DNA from: an uncultured Pseudomonadales bacterium
Lineage (GTDB): Bacteria > Pseudomonadota > Gammaproteobacteria > Pseudomonadales > Porticoccaceae
Reading direction: 5' to 3'
Assembly (NCBI GenBank): GCA_943788875.1
Contig: CALSSA010000001.1
Span: forward strand, 62,001-126,000
DNA length: 64,000 nt
The position numbers and the translations under genes are program-made. Shown here piece after piece: positions 40,301 through 49,741 of the stretch; the stretch's first letter is position 1; every line of letters starts with the position of its first letter. The notes below the pieces were generated by a model. The model saw nothing but the letters and a program-made list of their open reading frames with translations, searched no databases and was not told where the DNA came from.

Positions 40301-41131
40301 ATGAACAATCAACTACGGGATTTTAGTCGCGAGCTTGCTGCCATACTCCCCGAGCTTGGCAGCGAGCGATTGCCATCGCTGCTGCTAAGCATGATTAAAA
40401 GCCTGGTGCCCTTTAGCAATGCGGTAATTCTGCATTATATAAAGGGCGAAATACCCAGAGTTCATTACAATGACATTCCCCCTTTGGATCGGGAGTCTCA
40501 GCTAGGCGCTTTTGTGACAGGTGCTTTTCTGCTTGACCCTTTTTATCGCGCTGCGGTGGATGACAAAAAATCTGGTCTGTTCCGGCTCAGTGATTTAGCG
40601 CCGGAGGGGTTTGAGAAAACTGAATATTACCGCAGTTATTTCAAATACACTCAAATCAAAGATGAAGTGGGTTATATTTTTCGTCTACCTGAGGACCAGT
40701 TTCTAAATATCTCTATGAGTCGCCTGTCATTCAGTACGCGTTTTGATCGCACACAGGTCGCCCTCCTCTCTGATATCACCGACGTAATCGAATCCATTTG
40801 CATCACTCAGTGGGGCGGAGAGGTGAAAAAAGTACAGACTGATTCTGGCAACCAGCTACCCGTGCAACTGGATAATGCACTTAAACATTTTGGTACTGCT
40901 TATCTGACCGGGCGTGAATCTCAGGTTGTGCATCTGTTTCTGCATGGTCATTCGACTAAGTCCATTGCTGAGCGTTTGGGAATTTCACCAGAGACGGTCA
41001 AGCTGCATCGCAAGAACAGTTACGCCAAGTTGGATGTGTCTTCTCAGGCGGAATTGTTTTATTTGTTTATCGATTCGCTGGCGAGTTTGAGTGATTACTC
41101 TGGTGGTGATCCGTTGGTTGGGTATTTGTAG
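40301..41131 (+). CDS. LuxR-type HTH transcriptional regulator
   Basis: 276 residues. The C-terminal helix-turn-helix is clear: LTGRESQVVHLFLHGHSTKS, then IAERLGISPETVKLHRKNSY. The N-terminal 180 residues have no receiver domain with a phosphorylated Asp and no clear autoinducer-domain signature, so the signal is unknown. No acyl-homoserine-lactone synthase gene is nearby. It is probably in one unit with the unknown gene before it. Confidence 0.88.
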   Translation: MNNQLRDFSRELAAILPELGSERLPSLLLSMIKSLVPFSNAVILHYIKGEIPRVHYNDIPPLDRESQLGAFVTGAFLLDPFYRAAVDDKKSGLFRLSDLAPEGFEKTEYYRSYFKYTQIKDEVGYIFRLPEDQFLNISMSRLSFSTRFDRTQVALLSDITDVIESICITQWGGEVKKVQTDSGNQLPVQLDNALKHFGTAYLTGRESQVVHLFLHGHSTKSIAERLGISPETVKLHRKNSYAKLDVSSQAELFYLFIDSLASLSDYSGGDPLVGYL

Positions 41132-41149
41132 GGCCAGGCCTCTGAGCAG

Positions 41150-41320
41150 AGAGCGGCCGAAACTGCCTTTGAGATCGGTCCCATGGGCACAGGTATTTTC
41201 AGCGTTCGCACAACTCGCCTTTTTCTTCGAAAAAAGTTCAGACAAGTACTCTCTTCATCTGAAAATGCCTATACCCATAAACGGACCCTGATTGATCTCA
41301 AAGGCAGTTGCAGCCACTCC
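41150..41320. repeat. Large inverted-repeat (MITE-like) element
   Basis: AACTGCCTTTGAGATC (41161-41176) returns exactly inverted at 41294-41309. The match extends outward at 13 of 16 bases (about 41145-41160 and 41310-41325) and inward through imperfect pairing: GGTCC/GGACC, CATGGG/ACCCAT-like, and GGTATTTTCAG/CTGAAAATGCC near 41191-41201 and 41259-41269. The tip holds CTTTTTC-TTC-GAAAAAAG (41219-41236). The whole piece can fold into one long hairpin. No coding function is evident. Confidence 0.75.
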
Positions 41321-41378
41321 TTTAATTATCGTAGTACATTACACAACGTGAATCTCGCTGCCAACTTGAAGCTTGCTG

Positions 41379-41459
41379 AAATAGAGTTGCCTCTCAAGAC
41401 CGTGGCCAGCAGGGACGATATACATGGATATATGAGTGTCGCGGGAGACAACTCTATTT
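41379..41459. repeat. Second inverted repeat before clpB
   Basis: AAATAGAGTTG (41379-41389) pairs with CAACTCTATTT (41449-41459), and the stem continues with CTC/GAG after one mismatch. It lies 60 bases from the first element. Between 41131 and 41491 I see no credible gene; the open frame 41183-41494 is made largely of these repeats. Confidence 0.65.
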
Positions 41460-41490
41460 TGGCTAGCCTGCACCACAGTCTCAGCACAAA

Positions 41491-44058
41491 CTAACCAAAC
41501 ACAACCAGATCGGCTTCCAAGTCTCCAGAAATACTATCCCCAGGCGCAAACTTACCCGCCAAAATACTCTCCGCCAACGGGTTCTCAATCAACTGCTGAA
41601 TAGTCCGCTTCAACGGCCTAGCTCCATATACAGGATCAAACCCCACCTCCAACAGCTTATCCATCACCCCATCACTGAGCACCAGACTTAGATCATGCTC
41701 CGCCAGCCTGCGATTTAATAACTCCAACTGAATACCAGCAATACCTGCCAATTCATCCTTCGCCAACGGATGGAATACCACAGTCTCATCGACCCGATTA
41801 ATAAACTCAGGACGAAAATGTGCCCCCACAACATCCATCACCGCCGACTTCATCGTCTGGTAATTCTCTTCACCCGCCAGCATCTGAATCACGTCAGAGC
41901 CCAGATTCGAGGTCATCACAATCACCGTATTTTTAAAATCCACCGTGCGCCCCTGACCATCAGTCAGACGACCATCATCCAGTACCTGCAACAGAATATT
42001 GAACACATCAGGGTGCGCCTTCTCCACCTCATCCAGCAGCAAAACAGAATAGGGACGGCGACGCACAGCCTCGGTGAGATAACCACCCTCCTCATAGCCC
42101 ACATAACCAGGTGGGGCACCTATTAGTCTGGCTACAGAATGTTTCTCCATAAACTCCGACATATCAATGCGCACCATCGCATCCTCATTGTCGAATAAAA
42201 ATTCCGCCAGAGACTTACAAAGTTCAGTTTTACCCACACCAGTAGGTCCCAAAAATAGGAACGAACCATTGGGCCGATTCGGATCAGCCAACCCAGCACG
42301 AGATCGACGCACTGCATTTGAGACAGCAACCACCGCCTCATTCTGCCCCATTACCCGATTGTGCAGAGACTCCTCCATACGCAACAACTTGTCACGTTCG
42401 CCTTCCAACATCTTAGACACTGGTATACCAGTCCACTTAGAGACTACCTCGGCAACCTCCTCCTCAGTGACCTTATTTCTAAGTAACTGCTTCTCCACCT
42501 GTTCCTGAGCCCCGGCGCTGGCCAATTGCTTCTCAAGCTCCGGAATAACGCTGTATTGAATCTGCGCCATTTGCTCAAGATCGCCAGCCCGATGGGCAGC
42601 TTCCAGATTGACCCTAGCCTGCTCAAGCTCAGACTTAATATGGGTAGCGCCTTGCATAGAAGCTTTCTCCGCCTTCCAGATTTCCTCTAAATCGGCGAAC
42701 TCTCTCTCCAACTCAGCAATATCATCCTCTAGTTTGGTCTGGCGTTTTTTCGCTGCCGCATCCTTATCCTTCTTCACCGCCTCGCGCTCAATCTTCAACT
42801 GAATCAAACGGCGTTCTAAACGATCCATCTCCTCCGGCTTGGAATCAATCTCCATACGAATCCGACTGCCCGCCTCATCGATGAGGTCAATCGCCTTATC
42901 CGGCAGCTGTCGATCGGTGATATAGCGCTGGGAGAGTTTAGCTGCAGACACAATCGCACTGTCGGTGATCTCAACTCCATGATGCACCTCATAGCGCTCC
43001 TTCAGGCCACGCAGTATGGCAATGGTATCTTCTTCATTGGGCTCCTCCACCAACACCTTTTGAAAGCGTCGCTCCAGAGCAGCATCTTTCTCAATATTCT
43101 GTCGGTACTCATCTAGGGTAGTAGCACCCACGCAGTGCAACTCACCACGGGCCAGAGCCGGTTTAAGCATATTGCCCGCATCCAGCGAACCCTCAGCCTT
43201 ACCAGCACCCACCATGGTATGAATTTCATCGATAAACAGAATAATCTGGCCCTCCTGCTTGGACAGATCTTTAAGTACCGCTTTCAGGCGCTCTTCAAAA
43301 TCGCCGCGAAACTTAGCGCCAGCTAACAGAGCGCCCAGATCCAGAGTCAGTACCCGCTTACTCTTTAAACCCTCAGGCACTTCTCCATTAACAATTCGCT
43401 GAGCCAATCCCTCAACGATCGCGGTTTTACCCACACCGGGCTCACCGATCAATACCGGATTATTTTTAGTGCGGCGCTGCAGCACCTGAATAGTGCGACG
43501 AATTTCATCATCGCGGCCAATCACCGGATCCAGTTTGCCCTGCTCCGCTTGCTCAGTTAGGTCAATAGTGTATTTATCCAGTGCCTCACGCTGTCCTTCC
43601 GCATCGGCATCAGTCACAGACTCACCGCCACGAACGGCCTCGATGGCCGCCTTGGCTTTCTTGGTATCACCAAATCTGGCCAGGGTTTTACCCAGCAGAC
43701 CCGAGTCTTCCAATGCAGCCCAGAGTAGCATCTCACTGGAAATATACTGGTCACCCTTCTGCTGGGCCGCGCGGTCCGCCATATTCATCAGGCGCCCCAA
43801 ATCCTGAGACAAATTGGCATCACCAGTAGGTGCGGTCACCTTAGCCAACTTATCTAGCTGGCTATTTAGCGCCTCCTGCAGACCATTGGCATCATAGCCA
43901 GCGCGATTAAGGATAGGTCTTACCGAGCCGCCCTGCTGATTGAGCAGAGCCAAGAGTAGATGAGCGGGTTCAATAGCAGAATGATCATTGCCCACAGCAA
44001 TAGACTGAGCTTCAGCAAGCGCATTTTGCAGTTGGTTGGTTAACTTATCGATTCGCAT
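41491..44058 (-). CDS. clpB: ClpB disaggregase
   Basis: 855 residues from the ATG at 44058 ([19 protein letters not shown]), which matches the ClpB start better than a GTG four codons upstream. The N-domain is followed by the first AAA+ module (Walker A GEPGVGKT), the coiled-coil middle domain (about 400-525, rich in Lys/Glu), and the second AAA+ module ([11 protein letters not shown]). It rescues aggregated proteins with DnaK. A heat-shock-type promoter lies just upstream. Confidence 0.97.
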   Translation of the reverse strand: MRIDKLTNQLQNALAEAQSIAVGNDHSAIEPAHLLLALLNQQGGSVRPILNRAGYDANGLQEALNSQLDKLAKVTAPTGDANLSQDLGRLMNMADRAAQQKGDQYISSEMLLWAALEDSGLLGKTLARFGDTKKAKAAIEAVRGGESVTDADAEGQREALDKYTIDLTEQAEQGKLDPVIGRDDEIRRTIQVLQRRTKNNPVLIGEPGVGKTAIVEGLAQRIVNGEVPEGLKSKRVLTLDLGALLAGAKFRGDFEERLKAVLKDLSKQEGQIILFIDEIHTMVGAGKAEGSLDAGNMLKPALARGELHCVGATTLDEYRQNIEKDAALERRFQKVLVEEPNEEDTIAILRGLKERYEVHHGVEITDSAIVSAAKLSQRYITDRQLPDKAIDLIDEAGSRIRMEIDSKPEEMDRLERRLIQLKIEREAVKKDKDAAAKKRQTKLEDDIAELEREFADLEEIWKAEKASMQGATHIKSELEQARVNLEAAHRAGDLEQMAQIQYSVIPELEKQLASAGAQEQVEKQLLRNKVTEEEVAEVVSKWTGIPVSKMLEGERDKLLRMEESLHNRVMGQNEAVVAVSNAVRRSRAGLADPNRPNGSFLFLGPTGVGKTELCKSLAEFLFDNEDAMVRIDMSEFMEKHSVARLIGAPPGYVGYEEGGYLTEAVRRRPYSVLLLDEVEKAHPDVFNILLQVLDDGRLTDGQGRTVDFKNTVIVMTSNLGSDVIQMLAGEENYQTMKSAVMDVVGAHFRPEFINRVDETVVFHPLAKDELAGIAGIQLELLNRRLAEHDLSLVLSDGVMDKLLEVGFDPVYGARPLKRTIQQLIENPLAESILAGKFAPGDSISGDLEADLVVFG

Positions 44059-44098
44059 TAGATATCCCACATAAAAGTTATTGCCTGATATATAAGTT

Positions 44099-44122
44099 GG
44101 GGATGGCCAAGGGACTTTTCAA
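44099..44122 (-). promoter_or_regulatory. Sigma-32-like promoter of clpB
   Basis: On the minus strand TTGAAA (44117-44122) is followed after 14 bases by CCCCAACTTA. This is close to the heat-shock consensus (CTTGAAA, 12-14 bases, CCCCATnTA). It ends about 40 bases before the clpB start. Confidence 0.6.
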
Positions 44123-44161
44123 TGGTTGAGTAAAGCTGAGTTGATCAAAATCAATGAACAT

Positions 44162-44198
44162 AAAAAAACCCGCAACTGAACAGTTGCGGGTTTTTTTT
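44162..44198 (-). terminator. Bidirectional terminator
   Basis: CCCGCAACT-GAAC-AGTTGCGGG flanked by A7 and T8. It ends the unknown membrane-protein gene on the minus strand. Confidence 0.88.
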
Positions 44199-44212
44199 GA
44201 ATAGCAGAAAAA

Positions 44213-44623
44213 TTACTTCTTCGGCAACCAGATTGAACCCAACTGCATAACCAGCAAAGAGGCAATAAATACGCCCTGCGCAAGATTAGGCACTATATTG
44301 AATGCAGCACCTGGATCCATATTCTCAACAAAGCTCTGGGCAACGGGGCTAATAGCCACATCTGTTGACTGAAGATAAGCCAGGCCAGCAGCAATACTGT
44401 TGTTATTCCACTCATACCAGCCAGTGTTTATAGCAATAAAATAAGCCACCGAAAGACAGAAACCAGTTCCCGCCAACTTCAGTAACAGGTTGGAATCTTC
44501 AGTGTTTCTGATGTTGAGTGACACTCGAAGTGCTACCCAAGCCAGAAAAGCCACGGCAATAAATTGTGCACCAGCAGCGGTTTGACCCATGTTATAAGTT
44601 TGCCAGATATCTAATTCAGTCAT
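44213..44623 (-). CDS. Unrecognised four-helix membrane protein
   Basis: 136 residues. Hydrophobic stretches around 18-36, 47-66, 72-90 (weak) and 110-131 suggest three to four membrane helices, and the protein ends in LPKK. There are no known motifs and I cannot name the family. GAAAGGG lies just before the ATG, and its own terminator follows at 44162. It sits alone between clpB and pntB; the gap to pntB contains the pntB terminator, so it has its own promoter. Confidence 0.75.
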   Translation of the reverse strand: MTELDIWQTYNMGQTAAGAQFIAVAFLAWVALRVSLNIRNTEDSNLLLKLAGTGFCLSVAYFIAINTGWYEWNNNSIAAGLAYLQSTDVAISPVAQSFVENMDPGAAFNIVPNLAQGVFIASLLVMQLGSIWLPKK

Positions 44624-44800
44624 TTTTTTACCCTTTCTTAGTTATTAGTTTTAATTTTGAGTTGCCGAGCCTCTCCAGTTTCAAAAAGCGTCTTAATTCC
44701 TCTTAAATCCAGTTTACATGGACGTTACGGCCCAATGACTATGCACTGTGCTATACACATATGCAAACTAAGGGTGCTAGCCAGGGTTTAGATTAGGTAT

Positions 44801-44838
44801 AAAAAAACCCCGCTACGCGCAAGCGCGGCGAGGTTTTT
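44801..44838 (-). terminator. Terminator of the pnt operon
   Basis: On the minus strand AACCTCGC-CGCGC / GCGCG-TA-GCGGGGTT forms a GC-rich hairpin followed by a T run, 18 bases after the pntB stop. Confidence 0.8.
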
Positions 44839-44856
44839 AGTCAGCCAGTCTATTTA

Positions 44857-46302
44857 TCAGGCTTGATTTAGGGCCGTGGTCATCTCAATTACGGCTTTCT
44901 TACCGTCGCCATAGACCATCAATGTATGGTCCATTGCGAATAACGGATTGGGCAATCCAGCAAAGCCAGGACTCAATGAGCGTTTAATCACCACCACATT
45001 TTTGGCCTTGTCCACATTCAGAATTGGCATACCGTAGATTGGGCTGCCCTCTGACTCTCTGGCCATGGGGTTGGTCACATCGTTGGCACCGATAATAATC
45101 ACCACATCAGTATCTTCGAAGGTCGGATTGATTCTATCCATCTCCACAAGCTTATCGTAGGGAACCTCAGCTTCGGCTAACAGTACATTCATATGGCCGG
45201 GCATGCGCCCTGCCACTGGATGAATGCCGTACTCAACCTCTGCACCCTTTGCTTCCATGGCATCAGCCAATTCACGCACCGCGTGCTGAGCCTGGGCCAT
45301 AGCCATACCATAACCAGGCACAATCACAACGCGCTGAGCCATTTCCAGCATCAATGCCACTTCGTCGGGCTGGGCACTGGTCACCTTGCCGGCGTAGATT
45401 TCATCTGCATCAACGACCTCGCCACCAGCGGCCATCTTGCCAAACAACACATTGGCCAGAGAGCGATTCATCGCCACACACATAATCTGTGTCAGAATTA
45501 AACCTGAGGTACCCACCAGAGAACCAGCAACGATTAATACTGTGTTACCGAGAATAAAGCCAGCCAGAGCAGCGGCAATACCGGAGTAGGAATTTAGCAG
45601 CGCGATAACTACAGGCATATCCGCACCGCCAATCGGCATCACCAGGAACAGGCCGAGCAACAGAGCTAAGCCAACAATACTCACCATCGCCAGCGTATTA
45701 CCTGGGTTCAGCGCTAACATTACCACTGCACCAATCGCAGCCAGCAAGAAGATGGCATTTCCAATCGGACCACCGGGCAAGCCATAGCTCTTTTTCATCA
45801 GCTCTTGCAACTTGGCAAAGGCGACAAAGCTACCGGTCAGAGTCAAAGCACCAATAAGTACTGTCAGGCCAATAGACACCAACGCAATAGTGCCCTCGAC
45901 CCCCTGCCCAAAGGCATTGGCATCAGCAACCACTGGAGTCAGAATCTCTGCAAATGAGGCTGGAGCCTGTCCCAGCTTGGAATAATATTCAGCCAGCGCA
46001 ATGGTCAGGGAAGCACCGCCACCAAAACCATTCAGCAGCGCCACCATCTGCGGCATGGAGGTCATTTGAATCTTCAGTGCCATCACAGCACCAATAAGAC
46101 CGCCCACAAGTACACCGGCAATAATAAAGTTGAAGTTAACAATGCTGCTATCGAGTAATGTCACCACCACCGCAATTAACATACCCAGCGCAGATAATGT
46201 ATTGCCGCGCACAGCAGTTTTAGGTTTGGTCAGTCCTTTAATGCCGAGAATAAACAGAATAGCTGCAACCAGATAAACGAAACTAACAATAGTAGGATTC
46301 AT
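44857..46302 (-). CDS. pntB: NAD(P) transhydrogenase subunit beta
   Basis: 481 residues with eight or nine membrane helices, then a soluble NADP-binding domain (about 300-481) that has VVIVPGYGMAMAQAQHAV and VVIIGANDVTNP. It works with the two alpha pieces as a proton-driven pump that moves hydride from NADH to NADP+. It lies 3 bases after pntAB. Confidence 0.97.
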   Translation of the reverse strand: MNPTIVSFVYLVAAILFILGIKGLTKPKTAVRGNTLSALGMLIAVVVTLLDSSIVNFNFIIAGVLVGGLIGAVMALKIQMTSMPQMVALLNGFGGGASLTIALAEYYSKLGQAPASFAEILTPVVADANAFGQGVEGTIALVSIGLTVLIGALTLTGSFVAFAKLQELMKKSYGLPGGPIGNAIFLLAAIGAVVMLALNPGNTLAMVSIVGLALLLGLFLVMPIGGADMPVVIALLNSYSGIAAALAGFILGNTVLIVAGSLVGTSGLILTQIMCVAMNRSLANVLFGKMAAGGEVVDADEIYAGKVTSAQPDEVALMLEMAQRVVIVPGYGMAMAQAQHAVRELADAMEAKGAEVEYGIHPVAGRMPGHMNVLLAEAEVPYDKLVEMDRINPTFEDTDVVIIIGANDVTNPMARESEGSPIYGMPILNVDKAKNVVVIKRSLSPGFAGLPNPLFAMDHTLMVYGDGKKAVIEMTTALNQA

Positions 46303-46305
46303 CGC

Positions 46306-46587
46306 TTACTTCCTTTTGAACATGGCAAGCATGCGATTAGTCACTAAATAACCACCAACTACGTTGATAGTCGCCAATGTCACGGCAACGAAGCCCAGAC
46401 CGTTTACCAGAATGGGAGAGCTGTCAGACCCTGCGGCCAATAGAGCGCCCACCAGCGTAATGCCAGATACCGCATTGGTACCGGACATCAATGGTGTGTG
46501 CAATGTGGGTGGTACCTTGGTGATCAGTTCGACGCCAAGAAACAGCGACAGCACAAATAGCGCTAATAATAGAATTAGAATTTCCAT
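46306..46587 (-). CDS. pntAB: NAD(P) transhydrogenase alpha-2 (membrane) subunit
   Basis: 93 residues with three membrane helices. The conserved turn TKVPPTLHTPLMSGTNAVSG identifies the membrane part that in E. coli is fused to PntA. Here it is a separate gene between pntAA and pntB, the three-subunit form known from Rhodospirillum and many marine bacteria. Spacing is 3 bases on both sides. Confidence 0.95.
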   Translation of the reverse strand: MEILILLLALFVLSLFLGVELITKVPPTLHTPLMSGTNAVSGITLVGALLAAGSDSSPILVNGLGFVAVTLATINVVGGYLVTNRMLAMFKRK

Positions 46588-46590
46588 GGT

Positions 46591-47775
46591 TTATGCTCCT
46601 TCCGGCTGCGGCTGTAGTTCTGGCAGGTCGAGTAACTTGCGCATATGGGGATGAGGAATCTCTCCCTCATGGGCAACCACAGTGCCAGCAACAATTTCAT
46701 CATTAAAGTCGAGATTAAGATTGCCTGCCTCGTCGAGAATCAACTCAAGCAAGGTCTGCATATTTTTGCCCAGCATCTGACTGGCATGATAGGCCAGGTC
46801 CGAGGGCACATTTTCCGGGCCCAGGATAGTCACATCATGAGCAACCACTGTTTCCCCCTGCTTGGTGAGATCGCAGTTGCCACCTCTCTCTGCAGCCAGA
46901 TCCACAATCACAGCACCGGGCTTCATGGCTTTAACCATATCTTCAGTCACCAGAATCGGTGACTTGGCACCGGGAATAGCCGCAGTGGTAATAATAATAT
47001 CCTGCTGAGCCACCACTTCAGTCATCAACTCTCGCTGACGGCGCAGAAAGTCTTCGCCCTGCTCTTTGGCGTAGCCACCAGCACCTTCAGACTCACCGGT
47101 ATCCAGATCCAGTTCAACTGGCTTTGCACCCACCGACAGGATCTGCTCGCGGGCCGCGGGACGCACATCATAGGCCTCCACCACAGCGCCGAGACGCTTA
47201 GCCGTAGCACAGGCCTGCAGACCGGCAACACCTACTCCCATAATCAATACTCGCGCTGGCTGCAATGTGCCCGCGGCGGTCATCAACATAGGGAATATTC
47301 GCGGTGCGGCAGAGGCACCCATCAGCACCGCTTTATAGCCGGCCAATGTTGCCATTGAGGACAGTACATCCATACTCTGTGCACGACTGATACGAGGCAC
47401 CAGTTCAAGGGCAATAGCCGTTGCACCGGTCTTGGCAACCGCCTGAGCGGCCTGAGGTGAGGCCAGCGGGTCCATCATGCCGATAATCAATTGACCCTTG
47501 CGCAGAAGCGCCAGATCATCGTCACTGTTTTCATTATTAGAGCCAAAACTCTGAACCTGCAAAATAATATCTGCACTGGCAAATATCTCTGCGCGGTCTG
47601 CTGTCACGGTAGCGCCAGCAGAAGTGTATTCCCCATCTGGGTAGCCTGCTGCACTACCTGCATTTGCTTGAATAAGTACCTTTACACTTTTGTCCGTTAG
47701 AGACTGGACATTGGCAGGGGACATGGCGACACGTTTCTCACCGGCTTTGATTTCCGAAGGAATCCCGATTATCAC
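46591..47775 (-). CDS. pntAA: NAD(P) transhydrogenase alpha-1 (NAD-binding) subunit
   Basis: 394 residues, soluble, and related to alanine dehydrogenase. It starts MIIGIPSEIKAGEKRVAMSP. RAQSMDVLSSMATLAGYKAV, the Rossmann motif GVGVAGLQA and DLAAERGGNCDLT are seen. It binds NAD(H) at the membrane face of the pump. First gene of pntAA-pntAB-pntB. Confidence 0.97.
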   Translation of the reverse strand: MIIGIPSEIKAGEKRVAMSPANVQSLTDKSVKVLIQANAGSAAGYPDGEYTSAGATVTADRAEIFASADIILQVQSFGSNNENSDDDLALLRKGQLIIGMMDPLASPQAAQAVAKTGATAIALELVPRISRAQSMDVLSSMATLAGYKAVLMGASAAPRIFPMLMTAAGTLQPARVLIMGVGVAGLQACATAKRLGAVVEAYDVRPAAREQILSVGAKPVELDLDTGESEGAGGYAKEQGEDFLRRQRELMTEVVAQQDIIITTAAIPGAKSPILVTEDMVKAMKPGAVIVDLAAERGGNCDLTKQGETVVAHDVTILGPENVPSDLAYHASQMLGKNMQTLLELILDEAGNLNLDFNDEIVAGTVVAHEGEIPHPHMRKLLDLPELQPQPEGA

Positions 47776-48034
47776 TCAATTCTCCTAATTTTCTGTCGTA
47801 ATTATGGATAGGTGTAACGAAGAGTTTATAGTAACAAATTAAAACACTAATCCTAGACGCTAGAACGAAATAATGACTATTTCGTGACCGGTGGTTCAGT
47901 TTAGAACGCTGTTAAGCAGCCATCATTACTAAACATAATTTACAGTAACAGCTCATTATGTTGGTGTGAATGCTCGAGTCAGAGAATAGGCCGCGCTGCT
48001 CAGTGAGGCTAATATCAGTAACCGCGAGCGGATA

Positions 48035-48988
48035 CTAGCTGAGGCGAGAAACGGAGAAATCGGCCAACTCATTCATCACAGCGACAAACGGGCTGCCTGA
48101 CAGCCCCTCCAGTGCCTGCTTGGCCAAGTTTGCTTCGGCCTGAGCACACTTCATACTGTAATCAATACCACCGGACTCCCGCACCAAATTAACAATAGCC
48201 GAAAAGTTTTTAGCACTCTTATTATTGATCGCATCGCAGATCAGTGCACGATCAGCACCCTCGGTGTGATTGCGGGCATAAATCAGTGGCAGGGTCATTT
48301 TGCCCTCAGCCAGATCATCGCCGACATTTTTACCAATCAACTCAACATCACCCAGATAGTCCAGCACATCATCGGCGATCTGGAAGGCCATCCCCAGATG
48401 CTTGCCGTAGCTGGCCATAGCTGTGCGATCGGCGTCAGTCAGCAGCGCACCTGCCTCAGAGGCGGCTTCAAACAGCTTCGCGGTCTTGCGGTAGATAACC
48501 TGTAGATAAATATCTTCACTCACCTCAGCATTTCCCGCGTTGGCCAACTGCTGAACTTCACCTTCAGAGATCACATTAGTGGCGTCAGCCATAAGACCCA
48601 TAATGGCCAAATCACCAATTTCCACCAATATCTGAAAAGCTCGGGAATAAATAAAGTCCCCCACCAGCACGCTGGGCGCATTGCCCCACTGAGCATTAGC
48701 GGTGACTCGGCCACGACGCAATGTCGAGACATCCACCACATCGTCGTGCAATAGAGTGGCCGTGTGGATAAATTCAATTACTGCAGCCAGTTTGATATGT
48801 TTGTCGCCATCATAGCTATTGGCCAGCGCACTGAGCAGAACCACCACAGGGCGCAATCTCTTGCCACCAGACTCGACAATATACTGACCAATATTCTCAA
48901 CCAAGCCGACATCAGATTGCAATTGGTCGACAATCAGTTGATTGACCGCAGCGAATTCTTTTTCAACAGCACGATGGAAAGAAAGCAT
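48035..48988 (-). CDS. ispB: Octaprenyl diphosphate synthase
   Basis: 317 residues. The first Asp-rich motif LLHDDVVD is followed by STLRRG and the second is FQIADDVLDYLGD. It makes the isoprenoid side chain of ubiquinone, and the chain length (eight units or nearby) is inferred from similarity only. In many gammaproteobacteria it is beside rplU-rpmA-obg; here those are absent and fabA lies divergently 180 bases away. Confidence 0.94.
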   Translation of the reverse strand: MLSFHRAVEKEFAAVNQLIVDQLQSDVGLVENIGQYIVESGGKRLRPVVVLLSALANSYDGDKHIKLAAVIEFIHTATLLHDDVVDVSTLRRGRVTANAQWGNAPSVLVGDFIYSRAFQILVEIGDLAIMGLMADATNVISEGEVQQLANAGNAEVSEDIYLQVIYRKTAKLFEAASEAGALLTDADRTAMASYGKHLGMAFQIADDVLDYLGDVELIGKNVGDDLAEGKMTLPLIYARNHTEGADRALICDAINNKSAKNFSAIVNLVRESGGIDYSMKCAQAEANLAKQALEGLSGSPFVAVMNELADFSVSRLS

Positions 48989-49108
48989 AGTTTTGAGACA
49001 AGCTAACAGTTGTTATTAACGCGGCATGCTAGGCAGACAGTGCCTGCCTGTCAACTAAAAACATCGTCCGTTACAACCCTCTAAAGCAACAGCTCACCGG
49101 TTAAATAG

Positions 49109-49137
49109 TTGAAGCATAGTGCAGAACTGGGTACGAT
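49109..49137 (+). promoter_or_regulatory. Candidate sigma-70 promoter of fabAB
   Basis: TTGAAG and TACGAT are separated by 17 bases, 31 bases before the fabA start. Each box has four of six consensus bases. Upstream at about 49031-49052 lies a GGCAG...CTGCC inverted repeat that could be an operator. Confidence 0.35.
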
Positions 49138-49167
49138 GCGGCCCAAACCCTAACCTTCAAGGCCCAC

Positions 49168-49689
49168 ATGTCTTTTACACCCCAAGCCTCCTACACAAAA
49201 GAACAACTCCTAGCCAGCAGCCGCGGTGAATTATTCGGTCCAGGCAACGCTAAGCTACCGGCCCCCAACATGCTGATGATCGACCGTATTGTTGAAATTA
49301 ATAACAATGGCGGCAAACATGGTCTGGGACAAATCATTGCCGAAATAGATATTACACCAGACCTGTGGTTCTTTGACTGCCACTTTGAAGGCGATCCAGT
49401 GATGCCAGGTTGTCTTGGTCTGGATGCCCTATGGCAACTGGTCGGCTTCTTTTTAGTATGGAACGGTAATTCTGGTCGTGGACGCGCTCTGGGTGCTGGC
49501 AATGTTAAATTCTTTGGCCAGATCCTTCCCACCGCAAAGAAAGTGACTTACAAACTTGATCTTACGCGACTGATTCAGCGCAAACTGGTTATGGGTATCG
49601 CAGATGGTTCAGTTGAAGTCGATGGCCGCGAGATATACACAGCCAAAGATTTAAAAGTCGGGCTTTTCGAAAGCACTGATAACTTTTAG
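49168..49689 (+). CDS. fabA: 3-hydroxydecanoyl-ACP dehydratase/isomerase
   Basis: 173 residues, normal length. The active-site His72 is in [14 protein letters not shown] and Asp86 follows in GLDALWQ, as in E. coli (His70/Asp84). It dehydrates the C10 intermediate and isomerises trans-2 to cis-3, which starts unsaturated fatty acid synthesis. fabB follows after 52 bases; the pair works in sequence. Confidence 0.97.
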   Translation: MSFTPQASYTKEQLLASSRGELFGPGNAKLPAPNMLMIDRIVEINNNGGKHGLGQIIAEIDITPDLWFFDCHFEGDPVMPGCLGLDALWQLVGFFLVWNGNSGRGRALGAGNVKFFGQILPTAKKVTYKLDLTRLIQRKLVMGIADGSVEVDGREIYTAKDLKVGLFESTDNF

Positions 49690-49741
49690 TTTTAAACGCC
49701 TTATCAAAAACTATTCGCTTAATACAATCAGAGGATAACCA

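Noticed and set aside
41183-41494. Open frame of 103 codons between luxR and clpB
   Set aside because: It lies within two inverted-repeat elements, has no ribosome site and no recognisable protein pattern.
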